64,000 nucleotides of DNA from Pseudomonas spelaei. GTDB taxonomy: Bacteria > Pseudomonadota > Gammaproteobacteria > Pseudomonadales > Pseudomonadaceae. Location of the stretch: the NCBI RefSeq assembly GCF_009724245.1, contig NZ_WNNK01000019.1, forward strand, positions 1 to 64,000, written 5' to 3'. The notes under the pieces are model-generated. The model made no database searches and had not been told where the DNA came from. It saw only the letters and a list, made by a program, of their open reading frames with translations. Position 1 is the stretch's first letter. Every line of letters begins with the position of its first letter. The position numbers were made by a program, and so were the translations under genes. Positions 35,514 through 44,077 of the stretch are shown here, piece by piece.

Positions 35514-35753
35514 TCAGGCCTTGCGCAACCAGTAACGATAGACGCCAGCTTCGTCTTCTTCATGCAGCAACGTGTGGCCGGCCAGCTTGGCGAAGGTCCG
35601 GAAATCCCGCTGGGAACCGGCGTCCGTTGCAATCACCTTGAGTACCGCACCGCTGGCCAGCCGATTGAGCTCCAGTTTGGCCTTGAGCAGGGGCAACGGA
35701 CAGTTGAGCCCGCTGGCATCGAGTTCGGCATCAAAGGCTACAGCGTCGGTCAT
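35514..35753 (-). CDS. TusA/SirA-family sulfurtransferase
   Basis: A 79-residue protein with the CPxP motif in SGLNCPLPLLKAKLELNRL (about residues 14-32). Cys18 would carry a persulfide. The family includes TusA (tRNA 2-thiolation relay) and related proteins of less clear role; the fit to TusA is general. It is divergent from the bepA gene and sits upstream of the PerM-like gene in the same direction, a conserved pair in Pseudomonas. Confidence 0.9.
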   Translation of the reverse strand: MTDAVAFDAELDASGLNCPLPLLKAKLELNRLASGAVLKVIATDAGSQRDFRTFAKLAGHTLLHEEDEAGVYRYWLRKA

Positions 35754-35849
35754 GGTTCTACTCCGGGAGGGCGTCGGGGGCCGCTTAGAATATCTGGTCC
35801 GAAGCTCAGTGTCCGGCTACAGTAAGCTCTTTGTCGAAAGGCTTTGTGC

Positions 35850-37283
35850 ATGACTTTTTTGCGCCCTACCCTGCTGACGCTGGCTTGCCTGCTTGCCTCT
35901 CCAGGCTTCGCCGACGAGCTGCCGTCACTTGGCGACGCCAGTTCTGCCATTGTCTCGCCGCAACAGGAATATCAACTGGGGCGGGCATGGCTGGCTTACC
36001 TGCGCGGCCAGGTCTCGCAACTTAACGACCCGCAGCTCAAGGACTACGTCGAAACCAGCGTTTATAAACTGGTGGAGACCAGCCAGGTCAACGACCGGCG
36101 TCTGGAATTCATTCTGATCAACAGCCCGCAGCTGAACGCCTTCGCGGCGCCTGGCGGCATCGTCGGGGTCAACGGCGGCCTGTTCCTCAATGCCCAGACC
36201 GAAGGTGAATACGCCTCGGTGCTGGCCCACGAATTGGCTCACTTGTCCCAACGCCACTTCGCCCGGGGGATGGAAGCGCAGCAACGCATGCAGATCCCGA
36301 TGATGGCAGCCCTGCTCGGCGGGATTATCGCCGCCGCCGCAGGTGCCGGCGACGCAGGCATTGCCGCGATTGCCGGCAGCCAGGCGGCAGCAATCCAGGA
36401 ACAGCGGCGGTTCTCCCGGCAAAACGAACAAGAGGCGGACCGTATCGGCATTCTCAACCTGGAGAAAGCCGGCTATGACCCACGCTCCATGCCGACCATG
36501 TTTGAACGCCTGATGCGCCAATACCGTTTCGATGCCAAGCCACCGGAATTCCTGCTGACTCACCCGGTGACCGAATCGCGGATCGCCGACACCCGTAACC
36601 GCGCCGAACAGTCCAAGCCTGGGGGCAAGGAAGACAGCCTGCGCTATCAACTGATTCGTGCCCGGGTTCAGCTGTATTACGAAGACACCCCAGGGTTGGC
36701 AGCCAAACGCTTCCGTGCCCAATTGGATGAAAACCCGAAAAACGACGTGGCACGCTACGGCCTGGCCATCGCCCAGATCAAAGGCACCCAGCTTAATGAT
36801 GCCCGGGAGAACCTCAAGCCACTGCTGGCCAAGGCTCCCAACGACATCACCTACAACCTGGCGCAGATCGAACTGGATATCACCAACAACCGCCTGCCAG
36901 ATGCCCAGCAGCGCACAGACCGGATGCTGACCCAATACCCAAGCAACTATCCGCTGAATCAGGTACGGGTGGATCTGCTGCTCAAGCAAAACCGCACCGC
37001 GGATGCGGAAAAGGCTCTGGAAGGTTTGCTCAAGTCTCGTCCCGATGACCCGGACGTCTGGTACCAAGTCGCAGAAACTCGCGGCTTGTCAGGCAATATC
37101 ATTGGCCTGCATCAAGCCCGCGCCGAATATTTCGCATTGGTGGGCGACTTCCAGCAGGCCATTCAGCAGTTGGACTTCGCCAAGCGACGTGCCGGCAGCA
37201 ACTTCCCACTCTCGTCACGCATCGACGCTCGCCAACGTGAGCTGATCGAACAGGAACGCCTGGTCAAGGGGATGATGAGCTAA
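35850..37283 (+). CDS. bepA: Periplasmic M48 metalloprotease with TPR domain, BepA (YfgC) type
   Basis: A 477-residue exported protease and chaperone for outer-membrane protein assembly. The signal peptide ends near ASPGFA-DE (residue 21), the zinc motif HELAH is at about residues 127-131 with the third ligand in QEADRIG, and TPR repeats fill about residues 280-470. ATG at 35850 (AAAGG upstream) is preferred over the TTG two codons earlier. It is convergent with mucD and shares a terminator with it. Confidence 0.93.
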   Translation: MTFLRPTLLTLACLLASPGFADELPSLGDASSAIVSPQQEYQLGRAWLAYLRGQVSQLNDPQLKDYVETSVYKLVETSQVNDRRLEFILINSPQLNAFAAPGGIVGVNGGLFLNAQTEGEYASVLAHELAHLSQRHFARGMEAQQRMQIPMMAALLGGIIAAAAGAGDAGIAAIAGSQAAAIQEQRRFSRQNEQEADRIGILNLEKAGYDPRSMPTMFERLMRQYRFDAKPPEFLLTHPVTESRIADTRNRAEQSKPGGKEDSLRYQLIRARVQLYYEDTPGLAAKRFRAQLDENPKNDVARYGLAIAQIKGTQLNDARENLKPLLAKAPNDITYNLAQIELDITNNRLPDAQQRTDRMLTQYPSNYPLNQVRVDLLLKQNRTADAEKALEGLLKSRPDDPDVWYQVAETRGLSGNIIGLHQARAEYFALVGDFQQAIQQLDFAKRRAGSNFPLSSRIDARQRELIEQERLVKGMMS

Positions 37284-37296
37284 ACCGCTCACCCAC

Positions 37297-37328
37297 AAAA
37301 AAGCCCCGCTCTAAAGCGGGGCTTTTTA
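37297..37328. terminator. Bidirectional intrinsic terminator
   Basis: Stem AGCCCCGCT (37302-37310) with AGCGGGGCT (37315-37323), A-run before and T-run after. It can stop both bepA and the convergent mucD. Confidence 0.93.
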
Positions 37329-37347
37329 TTGGACTACGACTAGCGGC

Positions 37348-38778
37348 TTACTCAGCCAGCTTGAAGGTAATGAAGCTGGCACGACCCTGGCGCAGAACAC
37401 GCATCGACACCGAGCGATTCTTCGGCAACGCCTTGGCGATGTCGGTGAATTCCTTGGTGGAGTTGATGGCCTGGTTGTTCAGGTGAGTGATGACATCACC
37501 CGGCTGCAGGCCGATCAAGGCAGCAGGACCATCCTGAACCTCCTTGATCACCACACCGCTCTTGAGGTCGAAACTCTTCTTCTGCTCATCGGTCAGCTCG
37601 ACCACGGCAATGCCAAGGCGGTTGCTGCTGCGCTCGGCACCGGACTTGTTGCCCAGGGCGTCAAGCGTCGAACCTTCTTCCGGAATGGCACCTACGGTCA
37701 GCTCGACAGTTTGGCGCTTGCCTTCGCGGATAACTTCCAGCTTGGCCTTGCTGCCCGCCTTGAGCGCGCCCACCAGATGCGGCAAGTCTGCAGACATGAC
37801 GATCGGCTGGCCGTTCATGCTCAGGATCACGTCGCCTACTTGCAGGCCACCCTTGGCAGCTGGGCCGTCGTCCTGAATCTGCGCAACCAGGGCACCGGCC
37901 GGCTTGTCCAGGCCGAAGGATTCAGCCAGGTCCTTGTTTACTTCCTGGATCACCACGCCCAACCAGCCACGGCTGACCTTGCCACCGCTTTTCAGCTGGT
38001 TGGAAACGTCCATGGCCACGTCGATCGGGATCGCAAAGGACACGCCCATGAAACCACCGGAGCGGGTGTAGATCTGCGAGTTGATACCGACAACTTCGCC
38101 CGCCAGGTTGAACAGCGGACCACCGGAGTTACCCGGGTTGATCGGCACGTCGGTCTGGATGAACGGCACATAGTTTTCATTCGGCAGGCTGCGACCGATG
38201 GCGCTGACGATGCCCTGGGTCACGGTATGGTCAAAACCAAACGGCGAACCGATGGCAACCACCCACTGCCCGGCTTTCAGGTCCTGGGACTTGCCCAGTT
38301 TCAGCACCGGCAGGTCTTTACCTTCGATCTTCAGCAAGGCCACGTCAGAGCGAGGATCAGTGCCCACCAGCTTGGCCTTGAGTTCGCTGCGATCCGCCAG
38401 ACGCACGAGAATTTCGTCGGCATCGGCGATCACGTGGTTGTTGGTAAGAATGTAGCCGTCCGGAGAGATGATGAAGCCCGAACCCAGGGATTGAGCTTCA
38501 CGCTGGCCGCCACCACGGGGCGAACGCGGTTGTGGCATGCCACGCTCGAAAAACTCCCGCAACATCGGCGGCAAGCCTTCAAGGTCAGGCATTTGCTGAT
38601 TGGAGACTTTGCGATCCGGCAGCTTCTGGGTGGTACTGATGTTAACCACGGCAGGCGACGCCTGCTCCACCAGTTGGGTGAAGTCAGGCAGCTCGGCCGC
38701 TTGCGCGGTAACAGCCTGACCCAGCACCAGTACCGTGGCGACTATGGATAGGTAAGACTTCAAACGTGGTATCGACAT
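37348..38778 (-). CDS. mucD: Periplasmic serine protease MucD (DegP/HtrA family)
   Basis: A 476-residue protease with a Sec signal peptide (cleavage after AQA, residue 27), the catalytic triad His115 (NNHVIAD), Asp145 (SDVALLK) and Ser218 (NPGNSGGPL), and two PDZ domains (about residues 265-350 and 375-470). In Pseudomonas MucD clears misfolded envelope proteins and restrains AlgU activity. It is the last gene of the algU locus; a 236-base gap separates it from mucB, where a separate promoter probably lies. Confidence 0.96.
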   Translation of the reverse strand: MSIPRLKSYLSIVATVLVLGQAVTAQAAELPDFTQLVEQASPAVVNISTTQKLPDRKVSNQQMPDLEGLPPMLREFFERGMPQPRSPRGGGQREAQSLGSGFIISPDGYILTNNHVIADADEILVRLADRSELKAKLVGTDPRSDVALLKIEGKDLPVLKLGKSQDLKAGQWVVAIGSPFGFDHTVTQGIVSAIGRSLPNENYVPFIQTDVPINPGNSGGPLFNLAGEVVGINSQIYTRSGGFMGVSFAIPIDVAMDVSNQLKSGGKVSRGWLGVVIQEVNKDLAESFGLDKPAGALVAQIQDDGPAAKGGLQVGDVILSMNGQPIVMSADLPHLVGALKAGSKAKLEVIREGKRQTVELTVGAIPEEGSTLDALGNKSGAERSSNRLGIAVVELTDEQKKSFDLKSGVVIKEVQDGPAALIGLQPGDVITHLNNQAINSTKEFTDIAKALPKNRSVSMRVLRQGRASFITFKLAE

Positions 38779-39014
38779 ACAGCTCCCGTTACGACGAGCA
38801 GGGTTGAGCGACAGGGTTCAATAAACGCCGGAAACTGTAGCCGACATTTTTGTTCCACGAACAAAACAAGGCCAGAGCCGAGAAGCCCTGACCTATAAAA
38901 AACATGGGAACATTTTGCAAGTGAAAATGCTGTCCAGACATTTCATGTTCTCAGCAGGCATCGACTTTCTCCTGCGCAACTTTGAAATATCAGGATGAAC
39001 ATAGGATTAACGAC
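38779..39014. other. 236-base gap between mucB and mucD; mucC absent
   Basis: In P. aeruginosa the small gene mucC lies between mucB and mucD. No frame here codes a MucC-like protein. The minus-strand sequence before mucD contains no GAACTT element, so any local promoter is not of the clear AlgU type. A short inverted repeat TGTTCCACGAACA is at about 38851-38863. Confidence 0.6.
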
Positions 39015-39974
39015 TCACGGCTTGACGGGCGTCGAGCCGCTGCGTACAGACAGGGCAATGCGTTCGGCGGTACCGATAGGGATTTCGCCAACTACCGTCA
39101 CCATCACCTCCCCTTCCGGGGCAGTCAGACGTCGTGAAACAGCTACAGTCGGTCCTAGTTGGGTGCGAGTCTCGGTGACCGCCGCACCGTTGAGCGGCTC
39201 AAAAAACACCGAAAAGCGTGCCAGACCATCGCCATACATCAGGCTGTTGACGACAACGTTGGTCTTGGCGTCCTTGCGGGCGCGGCTGCTGGTCAATTGG
39301 AAGCCCGGTGGCAACCAATCCAGCGTCCACGCTTGAGGGGTATCCACCTCCGACTCTTTATTGCTGGAGGCCACTACCGGCTTACAGTCGCCGCTGGGCT
39401 GCAACTCATGATCGTCGGGAACATCGGAGGTATTCAATTGAGTGAACTGGAAACGCTCCAGCAACTGCCCCTGATCATTGAGCAACAAGGATTTCAGCGG
39501 CAGCGCGGTTTCACGGTCCAGATGCAGCTCGAAGCCATAGCGATATTGGTCACGGGGAGTCAGGGCCACGATCACGGCATTACGGCCAGCGACGCGCGAC
39601 TTGCCTATCACGGCAAGGTCGTAGAATGCTTTAAGTGCTTGTGGGTCAAGAGCGCGGGCAGAGGAATCAGGTGAGTCGCCGAGTCCGGCAACCAAAGTGC
39701 CGCTGACGCACTGGGTACGCCCATCGACACGCACGACCTCCTGGGCGGAACCGTCGAGCTGCAACAGCCGCTCGCGGACCTGACCATTCTGGACGCGATG
39801 CCAGATGTCATGGGTAGAAAAGCTACCGTTACGCTCGTAGATGAAGGTGCCCTGGAAGCTTTGCTGTTGCTCTGCACGCCCAAGACGAGTCAGCCAGTCT
39901 TGGGCTTCGTCGGCATGGGCAGGTACTGCAAACCAGCCACTGAGCAAAAGCGCAAGGAGCGGTATGGCGCGCAT
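39015..39974 (-). CDS. mucB: Periplasmic anti-sigma co-regulator MucB (RseB family)
   Basis: A 319-residue exported protein (signal peptide MRAIPLLALLLSGWFAVPAHA, residues 1-21) with the RseB large domain (QDWLTRLGRAEQQQSFQGTFIYER...) and a smaller C-terminal domain. It binds the periplasmic part of MucA and shields it from cleavage by AlgW. Start chosen at 39974 by the signal peptide; the frame extends upstream into mucA. It begins 16 bases after mucA. Confidence 0.95.
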   Translation of the reverse strand: MRAIPLLALLLSGWFAVPAHADEAQDWLTRLGRAEQQQSFQGTFIYERNGSFSTHDIWHRVQNGQVRERLLQLDGSAQEVVRVDGRTQCVSGTLVAGLGDSPDSSARALDPQALKAFYDLAVIGKSRVAGRNAVIVALTPRDQYRYGFELHLDRETALPLKSLLLNDQGQLLERFQFTQLNTSDVPDDHELQPSGDCKPVVASSNKESEVDTPQAWTLDWLPPGFQLTSSRARKDAKTNVVVNSLMYGDGLARFSVFFEPLNGAAVTETRTQLGPTVAVSRRLTAPEGEVMVTVVGEIPIGTAERIALSVRSGSTPVKP

Positions 39975-39990
39975 AAGGCTCCTTAGCGGT

Positions 39991-40578
39991 TTAGCGGTTT
40001 TCCAGGCTTGCAGCGCGGGCGTATGGCAGAGCGCTTTCGGTGCCTTTGAGCGCCGATTGCTGGGCGTGCTGGCGCAGGTAACCTGGCAGACGCTGATCCT
40101 GCCAGCCGGATTGACCTTGAAGCACACCGTTGGCCATCGGCCCGGTAGCGTCAGAGCTTTCCTTATAGCCCGCCAGTACTGCCGGACCCTTGACCTGCGG
40201 GCCAGCCATAACTGGTTGCTGGGTTTGCTGAGCCAATTCGGCACCGGCGATTTCGTCCTGGTTATACAGGCGAACACCGGCCAATACAGCGAGAGTCACC
40301 GAGGCTGCTACTGCCAGACGCCCCAGGCTACGCCAAGGACCGCGAGCAGCCTTTGCCGGAACGGCTTCATCAGCCAGCGCAGCAGAAACGGCCGCAGCAA
40401 TATCCAGACGAGGGATTAATAGATCCTTGTGCATCACCGCCCGAGCGACTTGGTAACGAGACCAGGTATCACGGGTTTCGGCGTCATCAAATGCATTAAG
40501 CACTCGACGAAGTTCCAATTCATCCGCTTCGTTATCCATCACTGCGGACAGCGATTCCTGCAGGGCATCACGACTCAT
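39991..40578 (-). CDS. mucA: Anti-sigma factor MucA (RseA family)
   Basis: A 195-residue single-span inner-membrane protein: cytoplasmic AlgU-binding domain (about residues 1-80; LSAVMDNEADELELRRVLNAF), one transmembrane segment (about 86-105) and a periplasmic tail for MucB. It sequesters AlgU until regulated proteolysis. The sequence is complete, with no truncation of the mucA22 type, so a non-mucoid state is expected. It starts 32 bases after algU. Confidence 0.95.
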   Translation of the reverse strand: MSRDALQESLSAVMDNEADELELRRVLNAFDDAETRDTWSRYQVARAVMHKDLLIPRLDIAAAVSAALADEAVPAKAARGPWRSLGRLAVAASVTLAVLAGVRLYNQDEIAGAELAQQTQQPVMAGPQVKGPAVLAGYKESSDATGPMANGVLQGQSGWQDQRLPGYLRQHAQQSALKGTESALPYARAASLENR

Positions 40579-40610
40579 GGCGGTTCCTCTCTTGGCTGTC
40601 GCCGCTGTCT

Positions 40611-41192
40611 TTAGTTTTCCTGCAACAACGGCTGCAGGGCTTTATCGATGGCTTCCCGGGCCCGGAAGATCCGGGAGCGAACGGTCCCCACCGGACACTG
40701 CATGACGCTCGCAATGTCTTCGTAACTCAGACCATCGAACTCACGTAAAGTTAATGCCGTACGCAAATCTTCTGGCAGTTGCTGAATGGTTCGATGGACC
40801 GTGCCTTCAATCTCGTCGCGCAGCAATGCACGCTCCGGCGACTCGAGATCTTTGAGGCCGTGATCACCATCGTAAAATTCTGCATCTTCCGAACTCACAT
40901 CACTATCGGGTGGGCGGCGACCGCGAGACACCAGATAGTTCTTCGCCGTGTTGATGGCGATGCGGTATAGCCACGTGTAAAACGCACTGTCACCGCGAAA
41001 ATTGCCAAGTGCCCGATACGCCTTGATAAAGGCTTCTTGTGCGACATCCTGGGCTTCATGGGTGTCGTGCACAAACCGCACGATCAACCCGAGAATTTTG
41101 TGCTGGTATTTCAGCACTAGCAGATCAAATGCACGCTTATCGCCGCGTTGAACACGCTCGACCAGCTGCTGATCCTCTTCCTGGGTTAGCAT
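40611..41192 (-). CDS. algU: ECF sigma factor AlgU (RpoE, sigma-22)
   Basis: A 193-residue group 4 sigma factor. Region 2 (DLLVLKYQHKILGLIVRFVHDTHEAQDVAQEAFIKAYRALGNFRG) and region 4 (LPEDLRTALTLREFDGLSYEDIASVMQCPVGTVRSRIFRAREAI) are intact. The ATG at 41192 is chosen because GAGGAG lies five bases upstream; the GTG two codons earlier lies inside that signal. It directs envelope stress and alginate genes, and two AlgU-type promoters lie upstream, indicating autoregulation. Confidence 0.97.
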   Translation of the reverse strand: MLTQEEDQQLVERVQRGDKRAFDLLVLKYQHKILGLIVRFVHDTHEAQDVAQEAFIKAYRALGNFRGDSAFYTWLYRIAINTAKNYLVSRGRRPPDSDVSSEDAEFYDGDHGLKDLESPERALLRDEIEGTVHRTIQQLPEDLRTALTLREFDGLSYEDIASVMQCPVGTVRSRIFRAREAIDKALQPLLQEN

Positions 41193-41251
41193 GAACACTC
41201 CTCGTTGTACCTGGAGGAGGCTTGCATAACTAAACGATCAGGCTTGCAAAC

Positions 41252-41278
41252 ATAGACTCGGGCTTTTCGCAAAAGTTC
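41252..41278 (-). promoter_or_regulatory. AlgU-dependent promoter, proximal
   Basis: Minus strand -35 GAACTT (41273-41278) and -10 TCTAT (41252-41256), separated by 16 bases, close to the sigma-22 consensus GAACTT-N16/17-TCTGA. It lies about 60 bases before the algU start. Confidence 0.75.
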
Positions 41279-41444
41279 TCCCCCTCCAAGCAAGTTTCCG
41301 GCGCGCACTGTTTTGGCACACACGAAAAACGCAGCACGGGCAACCCCGGCTGCGCGAATAATCTTTTCGCCAGTTTTCTGACACGCCTCATATTCCAGGC
41401 TGACCAGTAAATCCAACGTTTTCCCAGCTTTCGGGCAACCTGCT

Positions 41445-41472
41445 ATTGAGTCGAGGCTTATGCAAAAAGTTC
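41445..41472 (-). promoter_or_regulatory. AlgU-dependent promoter, distal
   Basis: Minus strand -35 GAACTT (41467-41472) and -10 TCAAT (41445-41449) are 17 bases apart. This is a second sigma-22 type site about 250 bases before algU, as in the multi-promoter algU region of P. aeruginosa. Confidence 0.65.
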
Positions 41473-41663
41473 CCCCGCTCACACCTGGCCGTTTTCTGAA
41501 AGCCGTGCAGTTCGTTGACCGTAGTCTCACAATGCCACGAATGCCCGGCTATTGTGCCGATCCCCCCCTCTATATACTAGTGGGCCGTGTGACCCTTTGA
41601 TTCGCCGATCCAGGCGTCCTGTTTGCGCCAACCCTTCGGATCGCTTTTTGCGGAATCCTTCAA

Positions 41664-43280
41664 ATGAGCCAACAGTTTCAACACGATGTTCTGGTGATTG
41701 GCAGCGGTGCGGCGGGCTTGAGCCTTGCCTTGACCCTGCCGAGTCATCTGCGCATAGCCGTACTGAGCAAAGGCGACCTGGCCAATGGCTCGACCTTCTG
41801 GGCCCAGGGCGGTGTCGCGGCGGTACTGGATGACACCGATACCGTCCAGTCCCACGTCGAAGACACCCTTAACGCCGGAGGCGGCCTGTGCAATGAAGAC
41901 GCGGTGCGCTTTACCGTCGAGCACAGTCGCGAAGCCATCCAGTGGCTGATCGACCAGGGCGTGCCCTTCACCCGGGACGAAGAGTCTGGCACCGACGACG
42001 GTGGTTTCGAGTTCCACCTGACCCGCGAAGGCGGCCACAGCCATCGGCGCATCATCCATGCCGCCGATGCCACGGGCGCGGCCATTTTCAAGACCCTGCT
42101 CGCCCAGGCCCGGCAGCGCCCCAACATCGAACTGCTGGAACAGCGCGTCGCCGTCGACCTGATCACCGAAAAACGCCTGGGCCTGCCGGGCGAACGCTGC
42201 CTCGGCGCCTACGTGCTCAACCGTGGCAGCGGCGAAGTCGACACCTATGGCGCCCGCTTCACCATCCTGGCCTCGGGCGGCGCGGCCAAAGTCTACCTCT
42301 ACACCAGCAACCCCGACGGCGCCTGTGGTGATGGCATCGCCATGGCCTGGCGCTCCGGCTGTCGGGTGGCCAACCTGGAGTTCAACCAGTTCCACCCCAC
42401 CTGCCTGTATCACCCGCAAGCCAAGAGTTTCCTGATCACCGAAGCCCTGCGCGGCGAAGGCGCACACCTGAAACTGCCCAACGGCGAACGCTTCATGCAG
42501 CGCTTCGACCCACGGGCCGAGCTGGCGCCCCGGGATATCGTGGCCCGGGCCATCGACCACGAGATGAAGCGCCTGGGCATCGACTGCGTCTACCTGGACA
42601 TCAGCCACAAACCCGAAGCCTTCATCAAGACCCACTTCCCGACGGTCTACGAGCGCTGCCTGACGTTCAACATCGACATCACCAAAGGCCCGATCCCGGT
42701 GGTCCCGGCGGCGCACTACACTTGCGGCGGCGTGATGGTCGACCAGCAAGGTCGCACGGATGTGCCCGGCCTGTACGCCATCGGCGAGACCAGCTTCACC
42801 GGCCTGCACGGTGCCAACCGCATGGCCAGCAACTCACTGCTGGAGTGTTTCGTCTATGCCCGCTCGGCGGCTGCCGACATCCTCGAACAACTGCCGCGCA
42901 TCCCGGTGCCTGCCGCCCTGCCCCGCTGGGACGCCAGCCAGGTCACCGACTCCGACGAAGACGTGATCATCGCCCACAACTGGGACGAGCTACGGCGCTT
43001 CATGTGGGACTACGTGGGGATTGTGCGCACCAACAAGCGCCTGCAACGAGCGCAGCACCGGGTGCGATTGTTGCTGGATGAAATCGACGAGTTCTACAGC
43101 AACTACAAGGTCAGCCGCGACCTGATCGAGCTGCGCAACCTGGCGCAGGTAGCCGAATTGATGATCCGCTCGGCCATGGAGCGCAAGGAGAGTCGAGGCC
43201 TGCATTACACCCTCGATTACCCGCAGATGCTGCCCGAGGCCCGGGACACTATTCTGGTGCCAGCCACCTACGGCGACTGA
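41664..43280 (+). CDS. nadB: L-aspartate oxidase
   Basis: A 538-residue FAD enzyme that oxidises L-aspartate to iminoaspartate, the first step of quinolinate and NAD synthesis. FAD-binding GSGAAGLSLALTLP (about residue 12), the catalytic region LEFNQFHPTC..LITEALRGEGA, RMASNSLLEC and the helical C-terminal domain fit. It is divergent from algU, the conserved Pseudomonas pair. A TATACT box lies at 41573-41578 without a clear -35. Its 3' end overlaps the convergent ygfX-like gene by 32 bases. Confidence 0.97.
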   Translation: MSQQFQHDVLVIGSGAAGLSLALTLPSHLRIAVLSKGDLANGSTFWAQGGVAAVLDDTDTVQSHVEDTLNAGGGLCNEDAVRFTVEHSREAIQWLIDQGVPFTRDEESGTDDGGFEFHLTREGGHSHRRIIHAADATGAAIFKTLLAQARQRPNIELLEQRVAVDLITEKRLGLPGERCLGAYVLNRGSGEVDTYGARFTILASGGAAKVYLYTSNPDGACGDGIAMAWRSGCRVANLEFNQFHPTCLYHPQAKSFLITEALRGEGAHLKLPNGERFMQRFDPRAELAPRDIVARAIDHEMKRLGIDCVYLDISHKPEAFIKTHFPTVYERCLTFNIDITKGPIPVVPAAHYTCGGVMVDQQGRTDVPGLYAIGETSFTGLHGANRMASNSLLECFVYARSAAADILEQLPRIPVPAALPRWDASQVTDSDEDVIIAHNWDELRRFMWDYVGIVRTNKRLQRAQHRVRLLLDEIDEFYSNYKVSRDLIELRNLAQVAELMIRSAMERKESRGLHYTLDYPQMLPEARDTILVPATYGD

Positions 43281-43701
43281 ACTTCAAACGCACTCGCAGG
43301 CGCCGATGCACATCGGCGACCTGCGAATCCCTCGGCACACAGATCGAGCGCACCCGCCAATCGCCTTGCACGCGAAAGCGCAGCACCACGATCAACGGTA
43401 GTGCCAGGCTGTCGGGGCGCAGTTGCACACTGTGCCAGCCTCGCTCGTGACTCCAGAGCTGCCAACCGTCAGCATCACGACGCAAGCCGCGAATCGACGA
43501 ACGGTGAGTCAGCAGGACATGGCGCGGCAGGACCCAGCCCGCGTGAGCCAGGCAAAGGATGGCGCCCAGCACAGCGACCCAAAGGGAAACAGCCAGAACC
43601 ATCAATGCACCCAGCGCGAACAGCTGGGCGAGGAGATACCCCGCCAGCAATAGCCGTGAGGCCTGCCAGCGGCATTCGAAGCTATTACTTGGGCTGGACA
43701 C
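43249..43701 (-). CDS. YgfX (CptA)-like membrane protein
   Basis: A 150-residue protein with two hydrophobic segments (about residues 17-56) and a basic C-terminal domain, like E. coli YgfX, the partner of SdhE, which has been linked to cytoskeleton or envelope effects. It starts at a GTG that lies inside sdhE (17-base overlap), so the two are translationally coupled. The end overlaps nadB by 32 bases on the opposite strand. Confidence 0.85.
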   Translation of the reverse strand: MSSPSNSFECRWQASRLLLAGYLLAQLFALGALMVLAVSLWVAVLGAILCLAHAGWVLPRHVLLTHRSSIRGLRRDADGWQLWSHERGWHSVQLRPDSLALPLIVVLRFRVQGDWRVRSICVPRDSQVADVHRRLRVRLKFSRRRWLAPE

Positions 43702-43939
43702 GATCCAGAATCATCCGAACCATGCGCTGCAGCTCCGGGTCTTCCGATTCGGCCCGCTCCATGAACCAGCCGAACATGTCCTGATCCTCGCACTCCAGCA
43801 GCTTGCGGTAGCATTCACGGTCGACATCATTGAGGTGCGCATAGACCTCCTTGACGAACGGTACCAGCAACACATCCAGCTCAAGCATGCCACGACGACT
43901 GTGCCAGTACAGGCGATTGAGTTCTACATCTTCGACCAT
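43685..43939 (-). CDS. sdhE: FAD assembly factor SdhE (YgfY)
   Basis: An 84-residue small helical protein needed for covalent flavinylation of succinate dehydrogenase. The motif RRGMLELDVLL (about residues 14-24) contains the conserved RGxxE patch. ATG at 43939 with GAGGAGCG upstream is preferred over an upstream ORF extension to 44050. It overlaps the ygfX-like gene by 17 bases. Confidence 0.93.
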   Translation of the reverse strand: MVEDVELNRLYWHSRRGMLELDVLLVPFVKEVYAHLNDVDRECYRKLLECEDQDMFGWFMERAESEDPELQRMVRMILDRVQPK

Positions 43940-44077
43940 GGAGCGCTCCTCAAATAGAGCGCAAGTATACAGGCCCAAGGAGCTCGGAACAGTCGGCTTT
44001 GGTCGGCATATGGAAACTACCCATTTGCCGGACGCCCCTCTATGATGCACTCATAACTTTTCAACCTGCGATGACCC

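Noticed and set aside
41558..41578. nadB promoter around TATACT
   Set aside because: The -10 box is good but no convincing -35 lies 16-18 bases upstream, so it is only mentioned under nadB.
41577..42809. Long minus-strand frame opposite nadB
   Set aside because: Shadow of a clear nadB coding sequence.
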